A stretch of 64,000 nucleotides of DNA from Takifugu bimaculatus (lineage: Eukaryota; Chordata; Actinopteri; Tetraodontiformes; Tetraodontidae), in NCBI GenBank assembly GCA_004026145.2, contig CP034986.1:373550-437549 (forward strand). Reading direction: 5' to 3'. How positions within the stretch are numbered: position 1 is the stretch's first letter; the number at the start of each line of letters is the position of its first letter. Positions 33,501-46,900 of the stretch are shown here, in pieces. The position numbers and the translations under genes are program-made. Below the pieces are notes generated by a model that ran no database searches, had not been told where the DNA came from, and saw only the letters and a list, made by a program, of their open reading frames with translations.

Positions 33501-35097
33501 TCACTCCTCAGTCTGATGATATCTTCTTCATATTGTTGTTCTGAGTTAGATTAATATTCCCATTTGAGCTCATTTAGCTTCTGGTGTTTACCAATATCTC
33601 CAGCTCAGTGACAGCTAGTTGAGCTGTAAAAAAATATTTAAAAAATCGAGTCGTTTTGAAAGAACCTTCTCTGATTTTTTAATTCTGACATAAAGCATCT
33701 CAGCATGCTGAAGCTCCATCACAGAGCTGACTGGATACCAGTACAGATCCTGGTCTGGCCTGTGAGTCTTTTCATTTCTGTTGTTTGTTTTTGGACAGAG
33801 AGGTTGTTCCTTCATCCAGAGAGAAGAAAACCCCCCGAAAGCTGCAGGATTCAATTTCCTGTGCTGAAGCAGGTTTGACCTGTCGTTACAGCCCGATTGG
33901 AGATCAGATCTGTTTATTAAGCCTGCAGTAAAAAAAAAAGTCTGCTGACACGAAGGAGGTTTTGTTCTGTCTTTCCTTTCTTGTTTTCACCTCCTCTCGT
34001 TGTTGTGGTGTTCAGCAAAGAACATCAGGTGTTGCTCCAGCACAGATCGATGGAGGTTTGCCTTCACACTGGAGTCCCTCCACAAACACAAACACATAAA
34101 CACAACCGGCCCAAGGAGTCTTCAAGGAGTCCTGTGAACCAGGACATCACATCCTCTGTCCAGGATACCCAGGTTGAGCTAGCCTCGCCATGATCTGGCT
34201 TCTGAATGCAGCAGCATGACTTTTCTTGTGCTCTTGTTGTACGACATGGTGTCGGCAGACAGGCTCATGAACGCCATCATTTTTTCTCTCATGACATCAT
34301 CATCTTCTCTGGAAGACTCTCCTTTTTCCCTCCCGTTGCAGGCTGAGCTTGAGGGCTCAGGATTGAATGTCACTGAGACCACGGAGTGTGGGGTTTATAT
34401 TTGTGTAACTGTTGCATTTCCCACCCATGTGAATTCTGCTTTCCTCTATATTCGCAGCTTGAAACAGCATGTTATCCTTAGCTAACCCGCTTCCTGTTGT
34501 GACACAAGACAAATGATTTCAGCCTCAACTAGCAGTGTTGATTTTTGAGTCCTGGAAAAAAAATCATAATTAGCATAATGCAACATAGCATTGGTATACT
34601 ACTATAGCCATCAAATATTTCAGTAATTGGATATTCTACTGAAAACTCCTTCGAGTAAGTGATTAAAAAAGACGTGGAAAAGACGACCCTTCGGCAGGGG
34701 AGGGTGGCCGCGACTACTTTGTACAGGACAACACAAATTTGGTGAACAAATTTGAGGCTCGAGTAGAACAAAATGATTTTGAAATTCCACCTGGACACAC
34801 GTCCTCTTTAAAAGAGGTGGTGGATGCAAGGGGAGAAGTCTGATTACCCTACACATGAGGAAACACCGCCATTACTGCAACGCCCCTCAATTCTTACACC
34901 TTCCCGCTCCTTACTGAACATTTTCACTTCCTTCTCCATCTTCATTTGCATGAGTGTCATATCAAATGTCGTCGATGTGAAACACTCTGCCTAAATTCAA
35001 ATAAACAATTACTTGAGGCAACGAAAATTTCCGTGATTATTTATTTTTAATTGCTGTCCTTGAATTACTCGAGGAATAGTTTCACTAGCTTCAACTA

Positions 35098-36048
35098 CCG
35101 TAATTTCCGGACTATAGCGCGCACCTGATTATAAGCCGCATAATCTAATTTTAGAAAGAAAATCAATTTTGTACTTATACAAGCCGCACCGGATTTTAAG
35201 CCGCAGGTATCCCACGTAGTAATATGAAAAATTAGATCGAAAACATTCAGTACTGGTAGATGTTTTTATTACCGTAAGAGACGAGTCACTGACGAGTGAC
35301 AAACAGACAGGTAAGAAACAACAGCCACTCTTTGCACTTGTGTGTTTATACAGAGACCTTGAATCCAAATTTTATCACATCAGGATTTTTTAACTTTTAA
35401 TTTAATCCACTTAGCAACATAAATATATTGTACCGGTAAATGCTTATTTTTTTAACAGTGTCTGTAATGCAGCTACCTTGAAATATACGTTTGTATCAGC
35501 TACACACAAATTAGGTTGTTTATGCTTTTTTACTCAAACAATGAACAATCTAAAACTCCCTGATGGTCCACCTCTAAATTCTTCTATTTTCATCGCGGTG
35601 GCGATTGCTTTTGCCTTCCGTCTGATTTGTGCAGTGGAAACACCACGGCCGCCTGCTCTCTGTGTGTTGACCCAGTCTTCCAGAACGTTTTCAAGCTCGG
35701 GCCACCTGCAACGTTTACGTCTAAAAGCTTTTGTCGTCTTTTTGCTTTGGATCAGTTCTTCATGCTGGCGTCTCCACCTTCTCGCCATTGATTACCGTAA
35801 TGCCAAGATTACGCGCGGCAGCTCGATTTCCTTCTTCAACCGCCAGAGTGATCGCTTTTAACTTAAAAGTCGCATCATATGCTTTTCTTCTAGTATTTTC
35901 CATGTTGATGAGGGTTAGTGAAAATTACTGATTCACAATAGTTGTGATAGTGCGCCACGAAAAAAACATAAATAAGTCACACTGTAGAATAAGCTGCAGT
36001 GTTTAAAGTGTAGAAAAAAAGTAGCGGCTTATAGTCCAGAAATTACGG
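35098..36048 (-). mobile_element. Pogo/Tigger-like DNA transposon remnant (951 bp)
   Basis: The ends are inverted copies: ccgtaatttccggactata at the left and tatagtccagaaattacgg at the right, differing by one base. Each is bounded by a TA dinucleotide (35096-35097 and 36049-36050), the target duplication expected for Tc1/mariner-pogo elements. Just inside the ends, ataagccgc and gcggcttat extend the symmetry in part. The interior carries a broken N-terminal transposase segment on the minus strand. At 951 bp it is too short for a full element (Tigger-type are about 2.5 kb), so it is an internally deleted, non-autonomous copy. Confidence 0.85.
35534..35903 (-). pseudogene. Broken pogo/Tigger transposase N-terminus
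   Basis: The first minus-strand frame, from the ATG at 35903, includes AYDATFKLKAITLAVEEGNR, and a second overlapping frame includes KKTTKAFRRKRCRWPELE and VSTAQIRRKAKAIA. Together they match the CENP-B-type helix-turn-helix DNA-binding region of pogo/Tigger transposases. A frameshift near 35786 separates them, and the DDE catalytic domain is absent. The fragment cannot encode an active transposase. Confidence 0.75.
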
Positions 36049-36885
36049 TAGTTGGGGATGAACCAGATAGCCATGTGCACGAACCTGAGGAGAACTAACA
36101 TAAAGTGTTAATGAGTCGCATTTGTACAGACACACTCGTCCTATACAAGGCGCTTGGACTGTAACCCCCCTCTCAAGCGGATCCTGGATACTTTCTTGGT
36201 CCGATGAAGTCATCTCAGCTCTTCCATCCACGTGGTTGGAACATATGGATCCTATATAACAGTGATTTATAATCCTTGCTGCTCTGGGCAAGAAAAACCT
36301 CTCCAGATGTGCTTCTATCAGCATTAGCTGCTGACCAGGACGGAACCATTTTTATTAATCGGAGCTCTGACATCACAGATATCAGTCAGAAAATCTAAAC
36401 TGGGGGTGTCATACAAGGACCCACAATTGATGAATAACAAGTTCTCCTCATGATGTTCGACTGAACAGAAATGCAGCTCCATCTGTAGTCCATAATGTCT
36501 TCACACCTGAATCATAAACACACCTCTGGAGGTCTGTCCTGCTGTCTTCTGATTGACCTTCTTCTCTGAGCTCTCCAACGAACTGCTCTCAGATGGTGGC
36601 TCACGGTCACGTGCTGCAGGTTCGGGTTGGAGACGGACTCCTTCTGGTTTGCGTTTGCGTTCCACCTCCCTTATTTAAGTAGAGGTTTGAAGGGGATATC
36701 TGAAGGCTCCAGGCAGTGTGGAGAACCTTTTTTTTTTACCACGTCGAAGCCATTACAAACCAATTCTAAAGTAAACCAATTCATCTGAGGGAACTTCAAA
36801 GTAGAAAAAGGGCTTCAATTTCACATTTTGGATCACCTTCTGTTTCACGTTAGCATGTAATACACGGTAACATAACACACAATTA

Positions 36886-37125
36886 GACACAATGCTACAG
36901 ACACAGTGGTACAGACACAATGCTACAGACACAGTGGTACAGACACAGTGGTACAGACACAGTGGTACAGACACAGTGGTACAGACACAATGCTACAGAC
37001 ACAGTGGTACAGACACAGTGGTACAGACACAGTGGTACAGACACAGTGGTACAGACACAATGCTACAGACACAGTGGTACAGACACAGTGGTACAGACAC
37101 AGTGGTACAGACACAGTGGTACAGA
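36886..37125. repeat. 14-bp minisatellite with higher-order structure
   Basis: Two unit types, acagacacagtggt and acagacacaatgct, alternate in a regular pattern. After the first few units, one aatgct unit is followed by four agtggt units, and this 70-bp block repeats three times. Confidence 0.93.
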
Positions 37126-38939
37126 GTCAAACACCACGGTTCAGAGTGGCAGGCTGTCTGTGCAGCAGCTACAGTGACTCAGACAGCCTGGGAGGATGAT
37201 GATGACCTCTTCATCTCCCGATGACAGCGCTGACGGCTACTCCTCAGATTTCAGCAGTTCCAGCTGGGCCTGGACCTCAGCGCTGTGGAATGTTCATTGT
37301 TTTCTGCAGAAGGTCGTGAAAGCGAGCTGCACAGATAATAATGAAACTGTGTTTAGCTCAGATGATCTGCTGAGACCTTCTCCAAGAGTTCCTCTGAATA
37401 TTCTGTGAGTGTGGAAAAGGACCCGCTTCATTCCTGACCTCATTTCCAGCACCGGCCTGCGTGTGTTTGGCTCAGTTTGGATGTGGGCCACTGCTGCATA
37501 TGCTGCAGTTCTCTCACAGACGGATCGGATTATGCAACAGAGGAACACGTGGGCTTGCAGAAGACCTCAGCAGATCCTTGGACGTTGATCCTCCGTCGGT
37601 GTGTGAGGGTACCTGTTGATTCCAGGAGATTTCACTCACATCTCCTGCTGTGGACAGAGAACACTCCTCCGCCATGCAGAGCTGTTGTAGAGCAGGAGCA
37701 CGATCGGGTTCTTGCTGCCCTGACAGGTTCTGAGCAGAACTCCACAGCCAGTTGTGTCACCACATCGCTGTGCAACCATCAGATTTATGTTGAAATAACA
37801 GTTCAAGAGAACAGAGCCTATCCTAAACCTACTGAAGTTATCATTAAAATGAATACAGCTAAAACAGAGTTTGGCTTATTTCTCTTTGGATTTGGGGGTG
37901 TATTTACGTTACAGCCTTTGTAATATTCTATTTCTCTGGAATTAAGTACAGTCATAAAGCTTTTATGATGATGGACGGATCATGGCGCCCTGAGAAGGAG
38001 CAGGAAAAGAGTGCTATCATGATTTGTCATCACATTTGTGGCGTCCACTTTTAATATAACACCTCTAATAATAATGACTATAATCAAGAGCTATCACCAG
38101 TGTGGTCGGGAGATGTTTGTGGAGCCTTCCCTGACCTCTGACCTCTGGAACGCGCACAAAGGCCATGTGATCAGAGGTTTGCTTTGCGAGTTAGAATCTG
38201 TGAAAATTCACCATTCTGAAGGTGTGGCCCCCTTTGAGGAAGGTGAGCCGAGGCTCTTCTTCAGCTCCCTGCAGGGGAGGAAAGTGCAACATGGCTTTGG
38301 GCAGGCTGAGTCAGCCTCTCCCCCATCCTCCCCCATCCTCCCCCATCCTGCTGCCCCAGTGACAGATGGGATATTGAACTAAGGCTACTGCCCCTTGGGA
38401 TGTGACGCGGGGAAGGGGGGCGCAAGGTAATGGTGTGTAATTATGAAGACTAGCCTCCCCTCAGTGATGTTCCTGTTTGGGTCTGTGAGCTTTAAAACAT
38501 TCTTCTGAGTCCTCCCTCCAGAAGAACATGACTCGTGAATGACTGCTGAACTTTAGTCTTTATCTGTTGTCAGAGTTCAAACCTTCCACAGGTCCTGCCT
38601 CGGGTTAAATTACAGGAAGGAAAAGTCAGATCCATGTTGAAGTCAGCACATTTGTCAAATGACTCCAATATTTACATGGTTTACTGTTTATATGATTCAA
38701 TGATACACATTAAATCATATAAACAGAGTCCAGAATGAGCTGACCCCCTTACAGCCAGAAGAATATCTTAAATGGATAGTTCATAAAAACCATAATTTAC
38801 CAGCTCTAAAAGTGGATCTTCACACAAACCTCACTGGATAATTCAATGAATTCATCCTTCAAATGTTTACCCACTATATGATAGATTGGTTTTGTCTATG
38901 CGCCACAGACGTGGAATTTCCTTTTGTCCGACTGTCTGT

Positions 38940-39194
38940 AAATGCAGCGTCAGTGGGTGAGAGCAGCGGGACGGAGAAGAGAGGAGGAGGAGTGAGAGAA
39001 AGGGGGAAAGAAGGACTCGCGGAGGGAAAGACAGTTGTTTTAGTGTTCAAACAACCAAAAAGTGAAGTTATCCAGGGCCAGAGAGGTGCCGGGGAGCCGC
39101 TGGACAGTCGACCGCTCCTGGGTGTCCCTGCTCGGATTGTATGACTTTGGGTGGACGATGCGGAGCGAGCCCGTTCTCTTCACTTCCAACAGGG
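38940..39194 (+). promoter_or_regulatory. afap1: Candidate afap1 5' exon, second promoter
   Basis: A GA-rich, CpG-containing stretch with the character of a 5' UTR exon ends in a consensus donor (acaggg|gtgagt). An upstream ATG at 39141 runs out of frame with afap1. A second ATG at 39158 (MRSEPVLFTSNR) leaves phase 1 and would read in frame into afap1 exon 2. Known mammalian AFAP1 transcripts begin with a non-coding exon, so this may be purely untranslated. Confidence 0.4.
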
Positions 39195-42100
39195 GTGAGT
39201 GGCCTTTATGCTCCGTCTGACCAGGAAAACTCCCTGGAATCTGGACAATGCAAACGCCTTGACTTTCCAACGGAGCTGAGTCGGAAAGTCCATCTGAGCC
39301 GTCATTGTCTGCAGTTTGTGCTCGTCTCTCCTCCACACGCACGCTCATAAAACAGCCATCTACGGCTTTTTCTGCTAAATCTGCGCGTCTTTGTTAGGGA
39401 ATGAACATTTTACTCTTTTTTTTAAATTCAGAAACATAAAGTCTGTCCGTCAGGGTTCCTTCCAAAGCTGCTGACCTTTGCGTAAACTTCGGATTTGCTG
39501 TGTGTTTTTTTGCTTCGCGTCTTAATGTTTCAGCTGGCATGACTCGGGAATAAATGATTTTAATTGTGACGTGTCCGCGCGCGCACGGCCACGCGCGCTG
39601 AGGAGAAAATCGATTTTTTTTTCCCCCTCGCGATAATGCCTTTGTAATCGGTCACGCCAAACTTTTTTTTTCTTTAATAGATCTTTGCAGAAAGTGAGTC
39701 GAGGCACAAAAAGGAGAGCGTGGATCAAATGTGGGTGTGGCCAATAGGCGCGGGGGCGTGGCCAGAGCTGGCTCCTGACGGTGTTATTAAGGTTGTGGTC
39801 GGTTTTCAGATGTCTGTGGACTTGATTCAGTCCTCTGGCACCCTACCGAGGCTTCGTGCAGACATGTTAAGCTGAGCTTCACGCTTTAGGAGCAATGGAG
39901 ATGTTTAATGGCCTTGACAGCACCGAGCTCGCTCACCTTTGTCCTCATTACCTGTAAAAATTCTGCTCTTTCGCTCGGTTAAAGCTTTGAAATATGAGCA
40001 CATTATCAGGACTGAGATGTTGGCAAAGGAGATGAATGTTTTCTGAATGACAGCGTTGAGCCCCTCAGTGTTCCCACTTGCCTTTTGGGCAGATTTAAAC
40101 ATCCTCCTTTAATTATGATGGATCTACCTGGACTCTGGGATGTCTGATGAGGTGGGAATCTTCTGGCATCTGCTGAGTTAGCAGTTAGTTTCTCTCTAAA
40201 GTGCCTGGAGTCTTTTTCTGTCTTCAGGTGTGTTAGTAATACTGATGAACCAGTGTCTGGACCTCCAGACGCAGGTGACTTCATAACACAGTCACCTCAC
40301 ACACATCAGGTGAACTTTGTGTCCTCACATGAAGGTGTGGTAAAGGAAGGCAGATCTTTGTTGCAACTGCACTGATCTCAGATCATCATGGATCACAGAC
40401 CACGGATGAAGGGATACCAGATTATGGATTGTACATAGCAGGACCGGGTGGGACTGTATGGATCACTGATGATGGGCTGTGCAGACAGGACCTGGGTTGA
40501 CTGAACACACCAGGGATCATGGCCTCCACAGCTCCCATGTCCTCACCAGTGCAAAAGCTGTCACACCAAGACGGCCACCAGTTCCGGTCTGATGGGAGAA
40601 TGCAGGCTCCCCATTGTTCCCAGTAGAAGATAAAGGCCCTCTAGTGGAGCTCCATCATCTTGTACCATCCACATCTTCTAGCCCTGTGGTTTTACGTAGA
40701 ACAACCTTTAATTATCTTTAAAGGCAACACCAAAGGGATCTTCCAAACATCATCTGTGTGTTAGCTGATGATGGAGGGCCGTTTGACCCTCCTACTTTCC
40801 TGGCTCCTCAGAACTTCTGTAAACCTCCATCATCACCATTCCTTTCTTCAGGTTCTCTGATGGATGCTTGCGGTCGGGGAGAACATCTGGAAGCAGGCGA
40901 AACCACCTGTGCTGTTTGATAGCAGCCAGTCGGCCTCTGTGATGTTGGGCTGGCATGTCCAACAGAACGAGACAAACCTCATAATTACAGAGCCGGGCCA
41001 TGAGAGCATAGCTAGACAGCCTGTCTTTAAACTCGTGCCGAACAACTCTCTCTCTCTCTCCAGGCTGCACTTATCAAACCTCTGTGATTGGCCCACTTTC
41101 ACCAGCAGACCCACACAGAAGCTGCATCCAGCCTGTCAGTGGTCTGGACCAGAACATTTGGACTGTTTTAGTGTGGAAGAGACAAATATGCTGTAGAGTC
41201 ACAGCCCTAACCCCATAACCCAAACCCTTCCCCTCCCTCTAACTTCCCTCAGAACGCTAATTTTACAGCATGATAAACCAATACAGCACCTGTTTGGGTC
41301 AAGATGGTCCTGGCCCTAACCCTGGACCCCTGAGCTAGGGAAAACTGCCTCTGAACAGGAAGAAACCTATGGAAGAACCACGCTCTGGAGGTTGGTTCCT
41401 CTGTTTCCTATGAGGATAATCCTGGTTTAGACACCTGGGGCACAAACACAGGAGAGAGGATGAGGAAGATGTTTGGAAACATCAGCCCTTCGCTCTGAGG
41501 ACGGGAGTGAGTACAGGGTCCAGGTGGCCAAGTCCTTGGGTCTGTCCTGTGTTTGTGTTGGACCAGAGGATACTGTAACAGTGATGATGACCACTATAAC
41601 CCAACGGGGTTACGGCTGCCCCCTCCCCCGTCCTCCGCTGTCACACACACATATAAAACACCTCTTCCTTATCTGAGTGTGTGTGTGGGTGTGTGTGTGT
41701 GTGTGTGTGCGACAGCCTCCCTGCTAAGTGATGAAGACAGATGTGACCTGACGTTCACCCTCCTCCCTCATTGGGGGGAAGTAGATTTGGTGATGGGCTG
41801 CCCTGGCATCTGGACCAGGGCGCCGCAGATGTGCGATCTGTGAATCACGATGCACATCTCTGAAGCCTGGTACGTGCACATGACAGTCATGTTAAAGACA
41901 CTGCTGCTAAAGCAGCCAGAGATCTCGTGTGATCACAGGTGATCCAGGAAAACGAAGAGGGAGAAGCAGCACACAATGCAATATAAGTTCAATATGTACG
42001 ATTTTGGGCCCCGGCCGATTTCAGAGGAAAATATTGGGACATATTCCCTCTGAACACACCTCAGGCCACAGGTATTTACCATCCTTGGTGGAGAAGGGGA

Positions 42101-42204
42101 CAAAGATCGGGACAAAAAACGGTCCAATTATCTTTATGTGTAAACCAGAAACCTGAAACACACACATATGTCAGTATGTGTCATTCTGGGCAGAGGGCTG
42201 AAGC

Positions 42205-42264
42205 CACGCCTCCTCCTCCTCCTCCTCCTCCTCCTCCTCCTCCTCCTCCTCCTCCTCCTCCTCC
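42205..42264. repeat. (CCT)n trinucleotide repeat
   Basis: About 20 CTC triplets in an uninterrupted run. Confidence 0.95.
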
Positions 42265-43931
42265 CACTCGTGGGATCTTGAGTTCCCCGCTAATGCCTCA
42301 GCGGTGAAGCCGGCTGTGTTCTGAGACGCCGACGTGCGTGTGTGTTGCGATCCCTGGGTTTGAGTGTGTGCTTGTATCATTATTTTCTTGGGAGATCTTC
42401 CCCCTGATTGGTCAGCACCTCTGACGTGGGGCGGACGCCAGCGTTACCCCTCAACAGCGCGTCACAGATCTGAAGGTGGGGGAGTGCGTGGCGAGGGTTG
42501 GAGTGTCAGGCCGCGGTCCGTGAAGGAGGTGTAAAGAAACAGGAGTGAGCAGGCAAGAGAGAGGGGGTGGGGCACCTTTCTGGTGCCCCCGGGCCTTGTT
42601 GGAGGGTGGTCCTCCTCGCTCGGCCCAGCCGAGCCCTGTTTGCTGGAGGCTTTAATGGCGTTTTCGCGGCGGAGGGAAAGTTTTGCACAGGTTGCACAAA
42701 GCTCCAGGAAATGGAGCAGTAAAGTGAGCCGGGCTGTTCTGGAAACAGGAGGGGCCAGAATGGTGCGGGATCTGCGCGAGGGAGCAGAGTTACAGATGTT
42801 CTTTCAACATCTGCCACGGCGAGGAGTCACCAGGGTCCCGCAATCTTCCTGCAGTTTAGCTAATGAAGCTAACCCCTAACCCTGTCGCTCCGCAAGAGCC
42901 CACCGCGAGCTACCCATCCCTGGGTTTGTGTTTGTAACACACAGCGCACACACACTGTAACACACACAGCGCACACACAGACAAGACATGGCAACCCTGC
43001 AGCGTTGGAGAGGAGCCTGTTACAGCGTCCTACCTGTATTGACCCACCTTTGAAGCACCGACCTGATCCTGAATCAGTTGTTCAGCGCTGCGTCGGTCCA
43101 CATTCGTCAGACATGTTTGGACTGAAACCGAGGTGCATCCAGCTGCTGACGCTGGTTTTATCCCAGCCGTGTTACCTGAGGGTTCCTCACGCAGAAGGTG
43201 CCGACTCAGCAAGCCAAGGCTCGGTTTCCCGAACATTGAGCTGAAATCTTGCCTCTTTCTCTTTCCTTGTCAGTTGAGGATCACCACACCGATGCCGAGC
43301 AGGACAGCGTAACGTAGCTTTCTGTGGAATTTGTGAAGTGGACAGTGTTTTGAAAAATATGCTGTCTTTAGATGAGTAAGGTCCTTAATGATCAAGTTCT
43401 CAGGACAAATATTTTGTGCGTCTCCATGCTGACATAGAGGTGAGGAATGCGGCCCACAGGCTGTGTTGTAGTACCGCACTGGCCTGCAGGGGGCGCGCTG
43501 TGCGACAGAGGGAGCGCGACGCCTGCGCCGGTGTTTCTCGTGCGCATGCTCAGCGTCAGGGTTAGGAGATGATTGTGATAGAGCCCCTATAAACAAAGTT
43601 GGCAGGTCATACAGGTGCAGCCCGGATCTGCAGCTGGGTTCCAGTATGATCATCAGCTCAGATCCGATCACCTGGCGGTGGCACAAGTGCTGATCTCCAG
43701 ATTGGGAGGGTTTTGCTAAGCGTGGAGCCTTTGAGCCCTGGAGGGGGAGCATGACCCGCCCTGATGACCTATCCCTGCAGCGTTGTCTTCTCTCAGAGCT
43801 GAAAGTTCTGGTCTGGTGGATCCGATGGATCCATTCCTTTGTCTGCTTTGATCTCGGCTTGTTTCCTGCTAATATAAGAGGACGTGTTCGTGCCTGACAC
43901 CTGTGTCTGTGTTTGTGTGTCTGCTGCAGCG

Positions 43932-46900
43932 ATGGAGGAGCTGCTGTGCGAGCTTCGTCTCTTCCTGGACCTGTTGGACAGGGAGTACCTGAGTGCCGGG
44001 GTCCGAGAGAGGAAGCTGCACCTCTCCAACATCCTCCACAGAGTCCTGTCGGAGAGAGGTGAGGGTCCAGGTTCCGAGCTTCTCCGTCTGTAAAACGTTT
44101 GCATTCTGAACCGTGCGAGCGCATTCTTCCTCATTTCCTGTATAAAGATGGAAAATGTTTTTCATTTGGGTCTCATCCCTCCGTCTTAGAGCCCTCATTC
44201 AAGCCGGAGACACCGAGTGGTCTGCCGGCCCCTCCCCAGATGCCCCTTCCTGAGATTCCTCAGCCCTGGCTGGTAAGTCCTTAAACACCATAATCCCTCC
44301 TGGTTTTGTGCAGCTTGTGTTGTTTCGGACGATGTGATTATGAGAGAAGGATGTGAGCTCAGATGAATTCAGACCCGAGGCGGGTCGCCGTGGCGCCAGA
44401 ATGTCATCCCTGGTTCTGGAGGAAGATATAAAAAGGCAGATGTGCTAAGCGTCACTAGGCAAGTGGTTAGAGCTCCACAAAGGCTGCAATGAGATGGTTT
44501 TGCCCAGCAGTTTGCTCGTTACCTCTCTTCCTGATCCCTGATTGGCTAAAGCTAGCACATGCTAACCTGTTTTTGGCTGAAAAAGCTGCTAAAGAAAAGC
44601 GTTCGCAAACCGAGTGAACCGAGTTCTGGTGAAACGACTTTTTAGGTGACGTGGCAGACATGCAAATACATTTCTTTTTAAATCAACACAGACACAAGGT
44701 TTGAGCTTCTACCATATATACAGCAACCTAGCATTAGTAGAGCTCCACGCGCATGTGTGTGATGTCCTAGCCCTTTACAGCTCGTAGTTAAAGTCCACAG
44801 CATCGCCCCAACAGTCCGTGATGACGCCTCCGCTATTGCAATAACGCGGTGCTTTCTCCTCATCATACAAATGATACCACCTGTTTTATGGGACCTGCTC
44901 CAGGAGTGCTGAGAGCACATGATGAATAAAGGGGATGGGGCTCGCAGAGGCTCAGCCAGACCCTGTAGATCTGGTTTGGTGATATGGTTTCACAATGATG
45001 TTAGCAGCACAGCTAACGGACTTGCACCAGCATTCATTCTGCATCTGTTCTTCATGGACGTGTGGACCGTGACACCTTCCAACACCAGCAAAGACAGGAC
45101 GCAGATGTTGATACTTAGTTGGTGGTATGATCATTAATTTAATTCACTTCAGTTCGTCTTTCTCTACATGGTGTCTGTAAGAATCAAAATGGTCTCTAGG
45201 CCCTCTACAGAAACCCAAGGTCTGACCCCCCAACAGGCAACAGTGGCAAGGAAAGACTCCCTTTTAACAGGAAGAAACCTTGAGCAGGACCTAGTGCATT
45301 CAGGAAGACCCTCAGTGTGATGGACAGCTTGGTCAATAGAACCAAGTACGTTGTTACATATCAGGGAACTACGTAGCCAGAACATTTTTAGTTTCTTATG
45401 AAAGGTGAATGAAGGTGGGAGGTGTTCTGAAGGACTGGAGCTGGTTCAGCAGCATGACGGGGGGGAGCCTGGATCGACTGTGTCTGCAGAACTCTGTCAG
45501 TGGACCTGGCCTGGAGCTGCTAAACACCACCATCTTCGTCACGGATGCCAACAGAGCAGCCATTGGAAAAGGGACGCATCACAACAGGAGTGTTAAACAC
45601 ACACACACACACACACAGAAGAAATCTGACACTAATCTGAAGATAAAGTGTTATCAAATCCCTCTGAAGTATTGAAATATGAGGTGAATTTTCTACCTTC
45701 CTGTACTTTGGATGGGTGGATGGATGGATGGGTGGATGGATGGATGGGTGGATGAATGGATGGATGGATGGATGAATGGATGGATGGATGGATGGGTGGA
45801 TGAATGGATGGATGGGTGAATTGATGGATGGATGGGTGGATGAATGGATGGATGGATGGATGGATGGATGGATGAATGGTTGGATGGATGGATGGGTGGA
45901 TGAATGGATGGATGGATGGATGGATGGATGAATGGTTGGATGGATGGGTGGATGAATGGATGGATGGATGGGTGGATGGATGAATGGATGGATGGATGGA
46001 TGGATGCTAACAGACTGTTTTAGGCACTTTTCTTGCTGAGGTATTAATGATTCCCATCTGTGTTGATCCTGCAGAAGCCCCCGCCCATGCCCCGCCCACA
46101 CCCCTCTCCATGCCCCGCCCACCCACCCATTTGCCCTCCCTCTGGTGCTGTGCTGTGCAGACATGTCTGCATCTTGACTGCGATGTTGGCGTGTATCCAC
46201 CCAGTCTGACTCCCTGTGTGGACTTCATTTCCTCCTGTCCTGGTCCCAAATCCTTCCTGTCTGCGTCCACTCTAAACGTGTCCCCGCTTGTGTCCCTCAT
46301 ACCTGTGTGGTGTTCTAGTGAGTGAGGTCACAACATTTCCCAAACTCACCCCCGTTAGAGTGAGCGGTCCACTCACTGACGTCGGAGACATGCAGCGTCC
46401 ATGTGTCTGCTGTCCGGTGTGTCCCAGCGTGTCCCGGCCGATATGTTTCCCTTCCCAGCGGGGCTCCCGCTCTTTGCAGCTTTTTGCATCCAACCATTTT
46501 CAGTTCAGAACTTTTGAGAGACTTGAGCAAGTTTATAAAAAAAACAGACCCGGCTGCTGGTAAGGTTCTGGAAAACCCCCACTGTTAAACTGGGCCATGA
46601 ATGGAAAACCCATTTCCCATCTTTTATTTGCTCACTAGAGCATTTTTGACCCTTCTGAAAATGAAGCAGTCTGTTCGGGCCTGTAAAGAACACGAAACCA
46701 TCACTGGTCCCCACCAGCGCCTGCCAACACCATCTCACGCTGCAGCAGGGGAGGGAAACCTTTGGAAAACCTGACCTGAGGTCAGTCCAGGATGGAGACA
46801 GGACACATGGACATGTGCGCAGTTCTTGGTCAGTTCCTGGTGTGTTCCAGGTCAGTTCCTGGTGTGTTCCAGGTCTGTTCCAGGTCAGTTCCTGGTGTAT

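Larger units (their letters stand above)
30642..43929. other. Presumed afap1 first intron(s), repeats and transposon remnants
   Basis: Apart from the 5' exon near 39.2 kb and the elements listed separately, no coding exon was recognised in these 13 kb. Long stretches, for example 33.5-35.0, 37.1-38.9 and 39.2-42.1 kb, hold nothing I can identify. Confidence 0.5.

Noticed and set aside
43270..44124. A 284-codon minus-strand open frame
   Set aside because: It overlaps the afap1 start exon in antisense, has no recognisable domain, and its upstream context lacks promoter or splice features.
46076..46160. Possible afap1 exon KPPPMPRPHPSP after a good acceptor
   Set aside because: No suitable in-phase donor, no match in AFAP1 where PWL joins directly to PPNSGPPPLP, and the sequence is a run of GC-box-like gccccgccca words.
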